Below are positions 1-8,117 of a DNA stretch of 38,400 nt, piece by piece. The notes beneath the pieces are model-generated. The model worked only from the letters and a program-made list of their open reading frames with translations. It was not told where the DNA came from and ran no database searches. The stretch is from the NCBI GenBank assembly GCA_002315655.1, contig DCHO01000073.1, positions 1-38,400 on the forward strand. Direction: 5' to 3'. Origin of the DNA: Christensenella sp. UBA1750 (GTDB lineage Bacteria; Bacillota; Clostridia; Christensenellales; UBA1750). The translations under genes were made by a program, and so were the position numbers. The first letter of the stretch is position 1; every line of letters starts with the position of its first letter.

Positions 1-738
1 GGCGTGGTGGAGGACTGCGTCAACGCCGTGGGCGTGGATGTGAACACCGCCTCGCCCTCGCTGCTCACCTACGTTTCCGGCCTCAACAAGACCACGGCGG
101 GGAACATCGTCAAATTCCGCGAGGAAAACGGCGCGTTTGCATCCCGCACGGCACTCAAAAAAGTGCCCAAGATCGGCCCTAAGGCGTTTGAACAGTGCGC
201 AGGCTTCCTGCGGGTGCCCGAGGCGAAAAACGTGCTGGACAACACCGGCGTACACCCCGAAAGCTATGACGCGGCAAAGGAGCTGCTGGAAGCCTGCGGG
301 TACACCCTAAACGATGTGAAAAACGGCAAGGTGGAGGGGCTGAAAGCCAAGGCTGAGGAAATCACCCTTGCCAAGCTCTCCGAAATGACCGGCGCGGGGG
401 AATTGACCCTGCAGGACATTGTAAACGAATTGCAGAAGCCCGGACGCGACCCGAGAGACGAGCTGCCCGCGCCCATGCTGCGGACGGACATTCTCTCCAT
501 GAACGACTTAAAACCCGGCATGGAGATCACGGGCACGGTGCGCAATGTCACGGATTTCGGCGCGTTTGTGGACATCGGCGTGCATCAGGACGGGCTGGTG
601 CACATTTCCCAGCTTGCCGACCGTTTCATCCGCCGGGCTGCCGAGGTGGTCAAGGTGGGCGACATTGTGAAGGTCACGGTGCTGTCGGTGGATGTGAAAA
701 CGGGAAGAATCTCCCTGACCATGCGGAAAAACAAGTAA
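1..738 (+). CDS. tex: Tex-family transcription accessory protein, C-terminal part (5' end outside window)
   Basis: Reading frame is open from base 1, so the start lies outside the window. The visible 245 residues cover the helix-hairpin-helix region (motifs DVNTASPSLL, KVPKIGPKAFEQCAGFLR), a linker with the conserved VHPE(S)Y segment, and a C-terminal S1 RNA-binding domain (about residues 170-242: GTVRNVTDFGAFVDIG, DGLVHISQL, VKVTVLSVDVKTGRISLTMR). This order is diagnostic of Tex, a cytoplasmic nucleic-acid-binding protein of roughly 700-800 residues with a YqgF/RuvC-like N-terminal half, implicated in transcription. The stop is followed after 30 bases by the next gene on the same strand, with no terminator between them, so the two are probably co-transcribed. 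Confidence 0.95.
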   Translation, partial: GVVEDCVNAVGVDVNTASPSLLTYVSGLNKTTAGNIVKFREENGAFASRTALKKVPKIGPKAFEQCAGFLRVPEAKNVLDNTGVHPESYDAAKELLEACGYTLNDVKNGKVEGLKAKAEEITLAKLSEMTGAGELTLQDIVNELQKPGRDPRDELPAPMLRTDILSMNDLKPGMEITGTVRNVTDFGAFVDIGVHQDGLVHISQLADRFIRRAAEVVKVGDIVKVTVLSVDVKTGRISLTMRKNK

Positions 739-768
739 ATTTGGGGATTTTGACGAAGGAGCAAGAGT

Positions 769-1644
769 ATGCAGGAAGAAACTATCGTTCTTCGGGACGG
801 AAAAAGGGTCTTTGCCCGCTATTTATTGGGCGGTTTTGAAAACACGCTGCTGCTCATTCACGGCGGTCCCGGCAACGGAATCTGGGACTTGATGCCGCTG
901 ATGGAGGAAGCGGGGCAATTCTTCAATGTGATCGCCTTTGACGAGCGCGGTGTGAACAAATCCGATGCGATTGCCGAGGATTTCACCTCCGAAATGCTCA
1001 TTGACGATATTGAGGATGTAAAGCAGCATTTCGGGCTGAACAAGGTTTACCTCATGGGGCACTCCTACGGCGGGCATCTGCTGCTGCGGTATTGCCTCAA
1101 ATACCCCGAAAGCGTTTGCAAGGCGTTCTTCCTCTGTCCGTCCTTTGATTTCCTGGATTCCTTAAAAACGGTGCTGAAAGAGGCGAAAACCCTGCTGGAC
1201 AACACCGACTTTGATAAGACGGATGTGCTGAACGGCGCACTTGAAGCCACGGATTTCCCCGGCGTTTTCGCGGGGCTTATGGTGCTGCCGGAAAATGTGC
1301 AGAACGAGGTCTACGGCTACACACTGGTGCCGGAGCACATCATGGAACGGGTGATGCCAAACGCGCCCACGGAAAGCGAGCTGGAAAAATCGGGGCAGCA
1401 CCAACAGGCGGTGTTCACCGAAGGCGCACTGTGTCAGGACATGACCGGGAGGCTGAATGACCTCTCCGTGCCCTCGGTGCTCATCGTGGGGGAGAAAGAC
1501 CCGGTGTGCTCCCTGCGGCAGCGGGAAAAGTACAATAAATTCGCAAAATCGGGAAAAACCGTGACGGTGAAGGACAGCGGGCATTTCCCGTACATGGACA
1601 GCAAAAGTGTGCTGTGCGGCATTTTGAAGGAGAACATGGACTGA
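769..1644 (+). CDS. alpha/beta hydrolase, proline iminopeptidase-like (S33-type)
   Basis: 291 residues, a complete alpha/beta-hydrolase fold. The oxyanion-hole segment HGGPG (31-35), the nucleophile elbow GHSYGG with Ser99, the acid in VGEKDPVC (Asp244) and the base in DSGHFPYMD (His272) form an intact catalytic set. HGGPG near the N-terminus plus DERG (59-61) is typical of prolyl aminopeptidase-like and related hydrolases, which release N-terminal proline or hydrolyse small amides or esters. The substrate cannot be deduced. No signal peptide, so cytoplasmic. The ATG is preceded by AAGGAG at 756-761. It lies 30 bases after tex and ends before a strong hairpin at 1715-1750. Confidence 0.88.
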   Translation: MQEETIVLRDGKRVFARYLLGGFENTLLLIHGGPGNGIWDLMPLMEEAGQFFNVIAFDERGVNKSDAIAEDFTSEMLIDDIEDVKQHFGLNKVYLMGHSYGGHLLLRYCLKYPESVCKAFFLCPSFDFLDSLKTVLKEAKTLLDNTDFDKTDVLNGALEATDFPGVFAGLMVLPENVQNEVYGYTLVPEHIMERVMPNAPTESELEKSGQHQQAVFTEGALCQDMTGRLNDLSVPSVLIVGEKDPVCSLRQREKYNKFAKSGKTVTVKDSGHFPYMDSKSVLCGILKENMD

Positions 1645-1714
1645 TGCCGGACGAAGGCAATGCTCTGCGGACGGCAGCCCTGCGGACATTTTCCGTTTTG
1701 AGAATTGAGACGGA

Positions 1715-1750
1715 AAAATCCCCGGAAAACGCGAATTTTCCGGGGATTTT
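1715..1750. terminator. bidirectional terminator between convergent genes
   Basis: A perfect 15-bp stem (1715-1729 with 1736-1750) with loop CGCGAA has A-tract and T-tract ends, so it works as a rho-independent terminator for both the hydrolase (+) and the GDPD-like gene (-). Confidence 0.9.
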
Positions 1751-1751
1751 G

Positions 1752-2621
1752 CTATGCGCCGAAGCGGGATATGCGGTAACTATGCAGCAGAGCCGGCCAG
1801 TCGGTTTGCAGAATGTCGATGTGCTTGTCCATGAGCTTGCCCCAACCCAAGGCGGGGTCGGAGAGCACGGAAATGTCGTCATCCAATCCGGCGTAGAGCG
1901 GACGGGGCGGGTTGTCCCAGAGCGTGATGGCATTGACCCACACAAAGAGGTTTTTCTGATGGAGGGCTTCGATGAGGGAATCCTGAAACAGCGGGTCATT
2001 CTCGCCTCTTGCTGTCACTTCCACGCCCACGATGTTTATATTCTCATAAGATAAAGCTTCTTCCAGCTCCTCCAAGGTGTCGCAGATGGGCATGAAGGGG
2101 TATTTTGTGGGATAGGCGTTCAAAAATTCGTAGGCGGCCTTGGCCTTCGGCGGGGCTTTGAGCAGAACGTGATTTCTTGCCTTTTCGTAAGTGTCCAAAA
2201 AGGGCAGAAGATGGGGGAAAATGTCCCACGCACGGTCAATGTTGAGCAGAATATTCTCCGGCAGAAAATCGAGGACTTCCGACAGGCGCGAGGTGGTTGC
2301 GAGCGTCCGCGCCTTGACCGCGTTCAGCGGGTGCACCGCGTCGATTTCCGCAGAGGACATTTTCTTGATGGAGCTCTCCACGCCCCAGAGGTTCGGTTCG
2401 TTGCCGTCGTGGAAGGAGTAGAAAACGCCGTCGGTGGAGCGGTTCACGTCGCTCTCCACCATGTCCGCGCCCATCTTAATTGCGGCGATGTAGGCAGAAA
2501 CCGTGTTCTGAATGATGTTGCCGCCCCAAGAACCGCGGTGGACGGCGATTAAGTGCTTCTTTTCTTCCAGCTTGGAGGACAAAAGGGCGTTATATTGCGT
2601 AAATCTTTCCTGTCCGAGCAT
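1752..2621 (-). CDS. glycerophosphodiester phosphodiesterase family protein
   Basis: 289 residues with the GDPD TIM-barrel signature: HRG at 28-30 within LIAVHRGSWGG, a degenerate QNT where most members have PENT, the metal-binding ESD (56-58) and the HD pair (71-72), then a C-terminal DILQTDWP segment like the usual ITDxP end. Family members hydrolyse glycerophosphodiesters to glycerol-3-phosphate and an alcohol. No signal peptide or membrane helix, so it is probably cytoplasmic. The ATG follows AGGAGAAA. Its start lies only 10 bases downstream of the nitrilase-family stop on the same strand, so the two form an operon driven from about 3650. The exact substrate is unknown. Confidence 0.85.
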   Translation of the reverse strand: MLGQERFTQYNALLSSKLEEKKHLIAVHRGSWGGNIIQNTVSAYIAAIKMGADMVESDVNRSTDGVFYSFHDGNEPNLWGVESSIKKMSSAEIDAVHPLNAVKARTLATTSRLSEVLDFLPENILLNIDRAWDIFPHLLPFLDTYEKARNHVLLKAPPKAKAAYEFLNAYPTKYPFMPICDTLEELEEALSYENINIVGVEVTARGENDPLFQDSLIEALHQKNLFVWVNAITLWDNPPRPLYAGLDDDISVLSDPALGWGKLMDKHIDILQTDWPALLHSYRISRFGA

Positions 2622-2631
2622 GAGCTTTCTC

Positions 2632-3603
2632 CTAATCCAAGGGCTTTAAGTGCTTTTCGGGAAGCTGCGGAACGGCGGGGAACTTTTTCTTCCAGTCCTC
2701 CTGAATGGCGGTTGCGGCGGCGTGGTAGTCGTGATAATTGACTAAGCCAAATTCCTTTTTGATGCGCTCCATTGGCCAGTCGTCGTCGTTGGACTCGATG
2801 GTAAAATAGTTTTCCTGCGAATAGGTTTTGATCGTCACCTTGTCGCCCAGCGCGGCGCGAACGGCGTCGATCTTCTGGAACTGGTAATCGGTGTGGAACA
2901 GCTCAGTGGAAAGGTCAACGGTGGCAAGCGCGAGTCCGTTCCAGGTGGAGCCCAAGGCGAGGTTGCGCCCGGTCATGTCGCAGATGCGGGCATGGTCGGC
3001 GCGGACGGAGGTGCAGACGAAGTAGTTATGCACCTGCGCATAGGCGTTGAGCAGGTCGCCGCCGTCGTAGGCGGAGAGCCACACCACCATCTGTGCGCCG
3101 TCGTCCTCCATTTTCTGCCACGCCTGCCGCCAGCCGATGTCAAAGCAGATGAGCACGCCCACCTTGCCGAAATCGGTGTCAAAGACGAAGGAATTGTCCA
3201 CGGGGATCACGTTGTCTTCCAGCGATTCGGAATCCACGGTATGCTGCTTGCGGTAGGTGCCCTGAATGTTGCCTTCCCGGTCAATGACCACGCCGCAGTT
3301 GTACTTCTTGCCTTCGTAAACGGAGGGGTGGTAGTAGGACGTGATGATGTAGCAGTGAAATTCCTTGGCGCGCTTGCGGCACTCGTAGAGGTATTCGTCG
3401 TAAAGCTCCGCCCAGTCAGGGTCGGGGTTTGCGGCGTCGCCGCCCCAGCGCAGGCAGCCCTCCGGCATACAGATGAGGTCGGGGTGGTAGCCCTTCACGC
3501 TGTCGATCTTGTCAAGAACGGTGCGCAGATTGGTGCGCATATCGTCCACCAAGAATCTTCTTTCGTTGAGGCCGAAGGTTGCGATAACGGCTTTCTTTCC
3601 CAT
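2632..3603 (-). CDS. carbon-nitrogen hydrolase (nitrilase superfamily)
   Basis: 323 residues. The Glu-Lys-Cys triad of the nitrilase superfamily is visible: Glu48 in ICMPEGCLRW, Lys119 in GTYRKQH and Cys153 in VGVLICFDIGW. Members cleave nitriles, amides, carbamoyl groups or ureido compounds; the specificity here is open. The start is the ATG at 3603, preceded on the minus strand by AAAGGAG. The frame stays open far upstream of it, but the conserved family sequence begins at MGKKAVIATFG and the promoter lies directly behind it. First gene of a two-gene operon with the GDPD-like protein. Confidence 0.9.
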   Translation of the reverse strand: MGKKAVIATFGLNERRFLVDDMRTNLRTVLDKIDSVKGYHPDLICMPEGCLRWGGDAANPDPDWAELYDEYLYECRKRAKEFHCYIITSYYHPSVYEGKKYNCGVVIDREGNIQGTYRKQHTVDSESLEDNVIPVDNSFVFDTDFGKVGVLICFDIGWRQAWQKMEDDGAQMVVWLSAYDGGDLLNAYAQVHNYFVCTSVRADHARICDMTGRNLALGSTWNGLALATVDLSTELFHTDYQFQKIDAVRAALGDKVTIKTYSQENYFTIESNDDDWPMERIKKEFGLVNYHDYHAAATAIQEDWKKKFPAVPQLPEKHLKPLD

Positions 3604-3639
3604 GGTTCTTATCTCCTTTGCGGTGTTTATTTTGCGTAA

Positions 3640-3668
3640 ATTATAACACGCTTTGCCTTTGCGGGCAA
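3640..3668 (-). promoter_or_regulatory. promoter of the nitrilase-GDPD operon
   Basis: On the minus strand TTGCCC (3663-3668), a 17-bp spacer and a perfect TATAAT (3640-3645) precede the nitrilase start by about 37 bases. Its -35 box overlaps the -35 box of the divergent NUDIX promoter. Confidence 0.75.
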
Positions 3669-3687
3669 GGCTGCAATATGATATACT
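3659..3687 (+). promoter_or_regulatory. promoter of the NUDIX / effector-binding gene pair
   Basis: TTGCGG (3659-3664), 17-bp spacer, TATACT (3682-3687), followed by an AGAGGTGG ribosome binding site before the ATG at 3712. Confidence 0.65.
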
Positions 3688-3711
3688 GAAAAAGAAAAGA
3701 GGTGGTCTTGC

Positions 3712-4233
3712 ATGGAAAAATGGGATTTGCTGGACGAAAACCGGAACTTGACGGGGGAGACCCTGACCCGCGGCAGCGTGATGCCCAAGGGGCGGTATCA
3801 TCTGGTGGTGCATTGCGTGCTGTTCAATTCCAAAGGGGAGATGCTGATTCAGAAGCGGCAGCCCTTTAAGGACGGCTGGCCGGGAATGTGGGATGTGACC
3901 GTGGGCGGCTCTGCCGTGATGGGCGAGGACAGCAAAACTGCCGTGACCCGCGAGGTGTGGGAGGAAATCGGCCTGTGGCACGAGTTTTCCGGCGTGCCCT
4001 CCATGACCGTGACCTTTGATACGGGCTTTGACGATATATGGGTCATCACCCGGGACGACATTGACATAAACACATTGCATTTGCAGGAATCCGAGGTGGA
4101 GCAGGTGCGCTGGGCAACGGTGGAGGAAATCAAGCAGATGATTGCGGAGAAGACCTTCATCGAGTATGAACCCGCGCTCATGGACGTGTTCTTCCACCTG
4201 AAAGACCACCACGGACTGCACACACACGAATAA
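3712..4233 (+). CDS. NUDIX hydrolase
   Basis: 173 residues with a perfect Nudix box, GX5EX7REUXEEXGU, seen as GSAVMGE then DSKTAVT then REVWEEIGL in the middle of the protein. Nudix enzymes hydrolyse nucleoside diphosphates linked to another group, using Mg2+ bound by the REXXEE glutamates. The N-terminus (WDLLDENRNLTGE, then MPKGRYHLVVH) resembles the isopentenyl-diphosphate-isomerase-like / YfcD-like subgroup of about 170-180 residues. The substrate cannot be assigned. Its stop is followed after 18 bases by the start of the effector-binding gene, so the two are an operon. Confidence 0.9.
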   Translation: MEKWDLLDENRNLTGETLTRGSVMPKGRYHLVVHCVLFNSKGEMLIQKRQPFKDGWPGMWDVTVGGSAVMGEDSKTAVTREVWEEIGLWHEFSGVPSMTVTFDTGFDDIWVITRDDIDINTLHLQESEVEQVRWATVEEIKQMIAEKTFIEYEPALMDVFFHLKDHHGLHTHE

Positions 4234-4251
4234 ATGAAAGGACATTGTGAT

Positions 4252-4752
4252 ATGAAGAAAATATATGATGTTAAGCCCTTTGAGGAGGAGTTTGAGCTGC
4301 TGGAAATGGACGCCGTGCGCATCATCGGGCTGGAAATTGCTTGCAGCGACCCCAAGGGACAGGAAGCCGCCCTCATCTGGAACGACCTGCTGGGCACAAA
4401 AGCCCATGAGCAGCTCGTCGCCCTGCCCGATGTGCTGAACGGGGAAGCCCTGTTCGGCTTCATGGTGAACCCCAAGGCGGACGGCTCCTTCACCTATCTG
4501 CTGGGCGCGATGACTCCCGCCGGAACGGCAGTCCCCGAGGGCTTTGCCTACATGGATTTGCCCGGCGGAACCGTGGCGAAGGGCTGCTTTGGCGACAGCC
4601 TGACCAAGACCATAGAGCGCATCAAAGAAAAAGGCTTTGCCCCCAACTGGACGCCCTTTACCTGGAACGCGGAAATGTTCTTTCAGGCGGAGGACGAGCA
4701 GTACGGCGACACGAACCTGATGCCGAGAAGATGGATCATCCCGGTGAAATAA
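4252..4752 (+). CDS. GyrI-like / AraC effector-binding domain protein
   Basis: 166 residues from the ATG at 4252. An in-frame ATG at 4234 directly abuts the NUDIX stop, but AAAGGA at 4237-4242 lies 9 bases before the ATG at 4252, which is therefore preferred. The sequence (IIGLEIACSDPKGQEAALIWNDLLG near the start, later TYLLGAMTPAGTAVPEGFAYMDLPGG) matches the stand-alone GyrI-like / bacterial effector-binding fold, a small-molecule-binding module with no DNA-binding part. Members act as ligand sensors or as small hydrolases on xenobiotics. Function here is not known. Confidence 0.75.
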   Translation: MKKIYDVKPFEEEFELLEMDAVRIIGLEIACSDPKGQEAALIWNDLLGTKAHEQLVALPDVLNGEALFGFMVNPKADGSFTYLLGAMTPAGTAVPEGFAYMDLPGGTVAKGCFGDSLTKTIERIKEKGFAPNWTPFTWNAEMFFQAEDEQYGDTNLMPRRWIIPVK

Positions 4753-4766
4753 AGAAAACGATATAG

Positions 4767-4811
4767 AAAACCCCATTGGAGAAGAAGAAATTCCTTTTCC
4801 AATGGGGTTTT
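4767..4811. terminator. bidirectional terminator between convergent genes
   Basis: Arms 4767-4779 and 4799-4811 (AAAACCCCATTGG and its complement) form a perfect 13-bp stem with A/T ends. It serves the effector-binding gene (+) and the MFS gene (-). Confidence 0.85.
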
Positions 4812-4822
4812 TCTATGCTTTA

Positions 4823-6157
4823 TTATTTTTTCATCAGCAATTCTTCGCCCAGCGCGTTTTTCTTATAGCGGATAATGAAGATGAGCATGGAGGTGCTGCG
4901 CCCGAGAAGCACGATGATGTTGAAGAAGATGAAGGCGCCAAAGTCACCGCCCATTGCGTTGTAAAGCTGCACGCCCAAGAAGGGCATGACGCCGTTGGAC
5001 AGGGTGACAAAGAGCATATTTAAGGAGACGATGAGGGAGCGGTTCTTTTCCGGCACGACCTTGAGCAGCATCTGCACGGTGCACAGCGCGGCGCAGGCCT
5101 GCCCGATCATCACGGGACCGCCGGCGATGATGAAGAACGCGGGGCGCAGGTTCACGGGGAAGCAGACGGAAACCAGCATGAGCACGGGGCAGAAGACTAA
5201 GGAGAGAATGGTAAAGAGGAAGGTGAACTGCAAGCCCTTCTTTTCCACCATTTTGCCGAAAAAGCCGATGAAAAAGAGCTGCAAAATCGCCTGACAGGCG
5301 GTGAAGATGGAGAGCTGCACCTCGGTCAGTCCCACATAATTGATCTGGCTGATGTACCACATCGACCAGTCAACGTGCCAGGTCACATAGAAGAACATGA
5401 TGCAGATAAAATACCGCACAAAGCGTTTGTCATGCACCAGCGTGGAAAGGATTTCTTTGAGCACCGGGAGAGACAGCTTGGGCTGGGAGGCGATAAGCTC
5501 CGGGGAACGCTGCCCGCCGGGAATGCGGGAGAGCACAAAGGCGTTTGCGAAGCACGCCGCAGAGCAGATGTAATAGAAAATGCGCAGGATGAACAGCTTG
5601 TGGTCGGCATCCGGCTGGGCGGTGAGCAGGGCGCCGCAGAGCAGGGGAATGGCCGTGGCAAAGAGGAAGCAGAAGCGGCTGCGGAAGGTGTAGACCGAGT
5701 TGCGCTCCTGCTCCGGGGTAATGTCCCCGAAGAAGGCCTGCCAGATGACGTTGTATTCCGCGACAATGCCGGCGGTGAGCGCCAAAAAGAGGAAGAAGAA
5801 CACGATGCGGTTCTGCCCCATGTTGGGCACCGTGCCGTAGAGAATGAAGGTCACGCCCATGAACAGCATGAGGCTGATGGGCACGGTTTTTGCGTTCTTC
5901 ATGCGGTCGGAAAGGATGCCGATGGGCAGCATGAGCAGCACTGCCGTGCAGTTGGTGATGAGCTGGTTCATGCCGATCTGGGTGTCCGTCGCGCCTAAGT
6001 TTGTGGCGTAAAGATTGGTGCCGAAGCCGCCGCTGCCGCCCATGGAGACCGTGAACTGATACAGAAGGCCTTCAATGGAAAAGAGCAGCAGAAGCTTGCC
6101 CCGGGTGCCGGAAAAGAAGTCCCGGAGCTTTTTTATGGGTTGGTTGAGTTCACTCAT
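4823..6157 (-). CDS. MFS transporter
   Basis: 444 residues, strongly hydrophobic with about 12 predicted membrane helices in two halves and a longer hydrophilic segment in the middle (around residues 215-235). The loop after helix 2 contains the MFS motif-A remnant PIGILSDRMKN. The Major Facilitator Superfamily covers secondary transporters; no substrate can be read from the sequence. Start ATG at 6157 has AAAGGA upstream on the minus strand. The gene starts 30 bases after the leuA stop on the same strand with no terminator between, so it may be read through from the leuA promoter. Export or uptake of an amino-acid-related compound is only a guess from this position. Confidence 0.85.
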   Translation of the reverse strand: MSELNQPIKKLRDFFSGTRGKLLLLFSIEGLLYQFTVSMGGSGGFGTNLYATNLGATDTQIGMNQLITNCTAVLLMLPIGILSDRMKNAKTVPISLMLFMGVTFILYGTVPNMGQNRIVFFFLFLALTAGIVAEYNVIWQAFFGDITPEQERNSVYTFRSRFCFLFATAIPLLCGALLTAQPDADHKLFILRIFYYICSAACFANAFVLSRIPGGQRSPELIASQPKLSLPVLKEILSTLVHDKRFVRYFICIMFFYVTWHVDWSMWYISQINYVGLTEVQLSIFTACQAILQLFFIGFFGKMVEKKGLQFTFLFTILSLVFCPVLMLVSVCFPVNLRPAFFIIAGGPVMIGQACAALCTVQMLLKVVPEKNRSLIVSLNMLFVTLSNGVMPFLGVQLYNAMGGDFGAFIFFNIIVLLGRSTSMLIFIIRYKKNALGEELLMKK

Positions 6158-6187
6158 GTTCTGCGGTGTCCTTTGTATATGTTTTGT

Positions 6188-7873
6188 TTACGCCTGATTT
6201 GCGGCTTTCATGCCGCTGCGGTTGATGGCGGAGACCAGCGCGTTGACCGAGGCAGCCATCACGTCGTCATGGGTGCCCGCGCCCCAGGAAACATTACCGT
6301 CGGGCAATTTGATGCCGATGTAGGCGATGGCCTTGGAGGCGGAGCCCTGCTCGATGGCGTGCTCCTGATATTTGATGATGGAATAGCGATAGCCTAAATG
6401 TTGCTTTAAGGCGTTGGAAACCGCATCCAAGCGGCCGTTGCCGGAGGCGGAGAAGACCTTCTCCACGCCCGAGCCGTCGTAGACCGTGATGGTGGCGATG
6501 ATGCCGTTCTCCTGCTTGAAGTGCGCTTCCACCACGTCCAGCGGGTCGAAGTTGTTGACGTAGTTTTCCATGAAGACAGAGAGCACGTCCTCTGCGGTAA
6601 GCTCCCTATGCTGCACATCGGAAACCCTTTTCACGGTGTAGCCGAAATCCTCCCGCATGGCCATGGGCAGGTCGAAGCCGTAATGGTTTTCCAGAACATA
6701 GGAGATGCCGCCCTTGCCGGACTGGGAATTGATGCGGATGACGTCCTCCTGATACTCTCTGCCGATGTCGTTTGGGTCGATGGGCAGATAGGGCACTGTC
6801 CAGCGGGAAAGGCCGTTGTCCTCCCGGTAGCGCATCCCTTTTGTGATGGCATCCTGATGCCCGCCGGAGAAGGCCGCAAAGACCAATTCTCCCGCGTAAG
6901 GGGCGCGGGGCGGCACTTCCATGCCGGTTAAGGCTTCATACTCGTGCCGCAGCTTCGGCACGTCGGAAAAGTCCAAATTGGGCTCCACACCCTGGGCATA
7001 AAGGTTCAGGGCGAGGGTCAGAATATCCACATTGCCGGTGCGCTCGCCGTTGCCGAAGAGCGTGCCTTCCACACGCTGCCCGCCCGCAAGCAATCCCAGT
7101 TCGGTGTCCGCGATGGCGCAGCCCCTGTCGTTGTGGGGATGGAGGGACACAATGACATTATCCCGATGCTCCAGATGGTCGCAGATGTATTCCACCTGAT
7201 TGGCATAGACATGGGGCATGGAGAGGGACACCGTGACGGGCAGATTGAGAATGACGGGCTTCTTCCGCTCGGGCTCCAGCGCGTGTATCACCGCGTTTGC
7301 AACCTCTGCGGCGTAGTCCGGCTCGGTTCCCGTGAAGGATTCCTCCCCGTAGGCAAAGCGGACGGTTTCTTCCATATTATATTGTGCGCGCAGAGCATAA
7401 CACAGCTTCGCGCTGCGCACGGCCATTTCCTTGATCTCCTCGCGGGAGGATTTGAACACCTGCTCGCGCTGCGCTTTGGAAACGGGATTGTATAAATGGA
7501 AAATAACGTGCTTTGCACCCTTTATGGATTCAAAGGTTTTTTCGATGATATGCTCCCGCGCCTGAGAGAGCACCTGAATGGTCACGTCGTCGGGAATCAG
7601 GTTCTGCTCGATCAGGGCGCGGGTGAACTGATATTCCGTGTCCGACGCGGCGGGAAAGCCCACCTCGATCTCCTTGAAGCCCACTTGGGTCAGCATGGCA
7701 AAAAAGTCCAGCTTCTGCGCCAGACTCATGGGCGTCACAAGCGCCTGATTGCCGTCCCGCAAATCGACGGACGCCCAGATCGGAGCCGTTTCGATGTGAT
7801 CGCGCAGACGCCAGCGCATCGGCGGGTCTTTCGGGGCGAAGTACTGGATTCCGTACTTTTCAGCGTGCTTCAT
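6188..7873 (-). CDS. leuA: 2-isopropylmalate synthase
   Basis: 561 residues, the length of the longer LeuA class. It condenses acetyl-CoA with 2-oxoisovalerate, the first committed step of leucine synthesis. The catalytic TIM barrel shows the DLRDGNQ metal/substrate motif (37-43), QVLSQARE, the metal-binding HPHNDRG and the GNGERTGNVD stretch. The C-terminal third (from about 430) is the LeuA dimer/allosteric domain, ending in the conserved SAS(KAIAYIGIKL) region near DVMAASVNALVSAINR. The start ATG has GGGAGG upstream. A consensus promoter sits 55 bases upstream, leaving a leader of only about 50 bases, too short for a T-box, so any leucine control must act elsewhere or by feedback. No other leu genes are in the window. 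Confidence 0.96.
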   Translation of the reverse strand: MKHAEKYGIQYFAPKDPPMRWRLRDHIETAPIWASVDLRDGNQALVTPMSLAQKLDFFAMLTQVGFKEIEVGFPAASDTEYQFTRALIEQNLIPDDVTIQVLSQAREHIIEKTFESIKGAKHVIFHLYNPVSKAQREQVFKSSREEIKEMAVRSAKLCYALRAQYNMEETVRFAYGEESFTGTEPDYAAEVANAVIHALEPERKKPVILNLPVTVSLSMPHVYANQVEYICDHLEHRDNVIVSLHPHNDRGCAIADTELGLLAGGQRVEGTLFGNGERTGNVDILTLALNLYAQGVEPNLDFSDVPKLRHEYEALTGMEVPPRAPYAGELVFAAFSGGHQDAITKGMRYREDNGLSRWTVPYLPIDPNDIGREYQEDVIRINSQSGKGGISYVLENHYGFDLPMAMREDFGYTVKRVSDVQHRELTAEDVLSVFMENYVNNFDPLDVVEAHFKQENGIIATITVYDGSGVEKVFSASGNGRLDAVSNALKQHLGYRYSIIKYQEHAIEQGSASKAIAYIGIKLPDGNVSWGAGTHDDVMAASVNALVSAINRSGMKAANQA

Positions 7874-7927
7874 GCAAATTCGTGCCTCCCGGGGGCAGAT
7901 CGGACTGCTTCCCTATTATATAGGTTC

Positions 7928-7957
7928 ATTATACAATTTCGATACATCTGTTGTCAA
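7928..7957 (-). promoter_or_regulatory. leuA promoter
   Basis: Minus-strand TTGACA (7952-7957), 18-bp spacer and TATAAT (7928-7933): both hexamers are perfect consensus. Predicted transcript starts near 7921. Confidence 0.85.
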
Positions 7958-8042
7958 TAAGCACCAAAACTGTTACAAGTTAGAAACGTTAGACTGACAA
8001 ATTAGCCTGTAAAAATTTTTTGGAAACAAGTTGGAAATAGGC

Positions 8043-8092
8043 TTGAAATAACTCCGTTAACATGGTACAATGAACACATCCTATTTTAGGAT
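8043..8092 (+). promoter_or_regulatory. promoter of the surface protein gene with a 5'-terminal hairpin
   Basis: TTGAAA (8043-8048), 17-bp spacer, TACAAT (8066-8071). The expected start point, about 8078, coincides with the first base of a 6-bp stem ATCCTA-TTT-TAGGAT (8078-8092), so the mRNA would begin with a hairpin. GGAGGTG at 8102-8108 is the ribosome binding site for the ATG at 8118. Confidence 0.75.
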
Positions 8093-8117
8093 ACTATTCA
8101 TGGAGGTGTAGAACAAG

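Noticed and set aside
2632..4776. Open frame of 714 codons covering the nitrilase-family gene and the region upstream
   Set aside because: The upstream part is antisense to the NUDIX and effector-binding genes, which have clear motifs. The real start is at 3603 with a ribosome binding site and promoter directly behind it.
7874..7960. T-box or leader-peptide attenuator before leuA
   Set aside because: The consensus promoter leaves a leader of only about 50 bases, with no terminator or Leu codon run.
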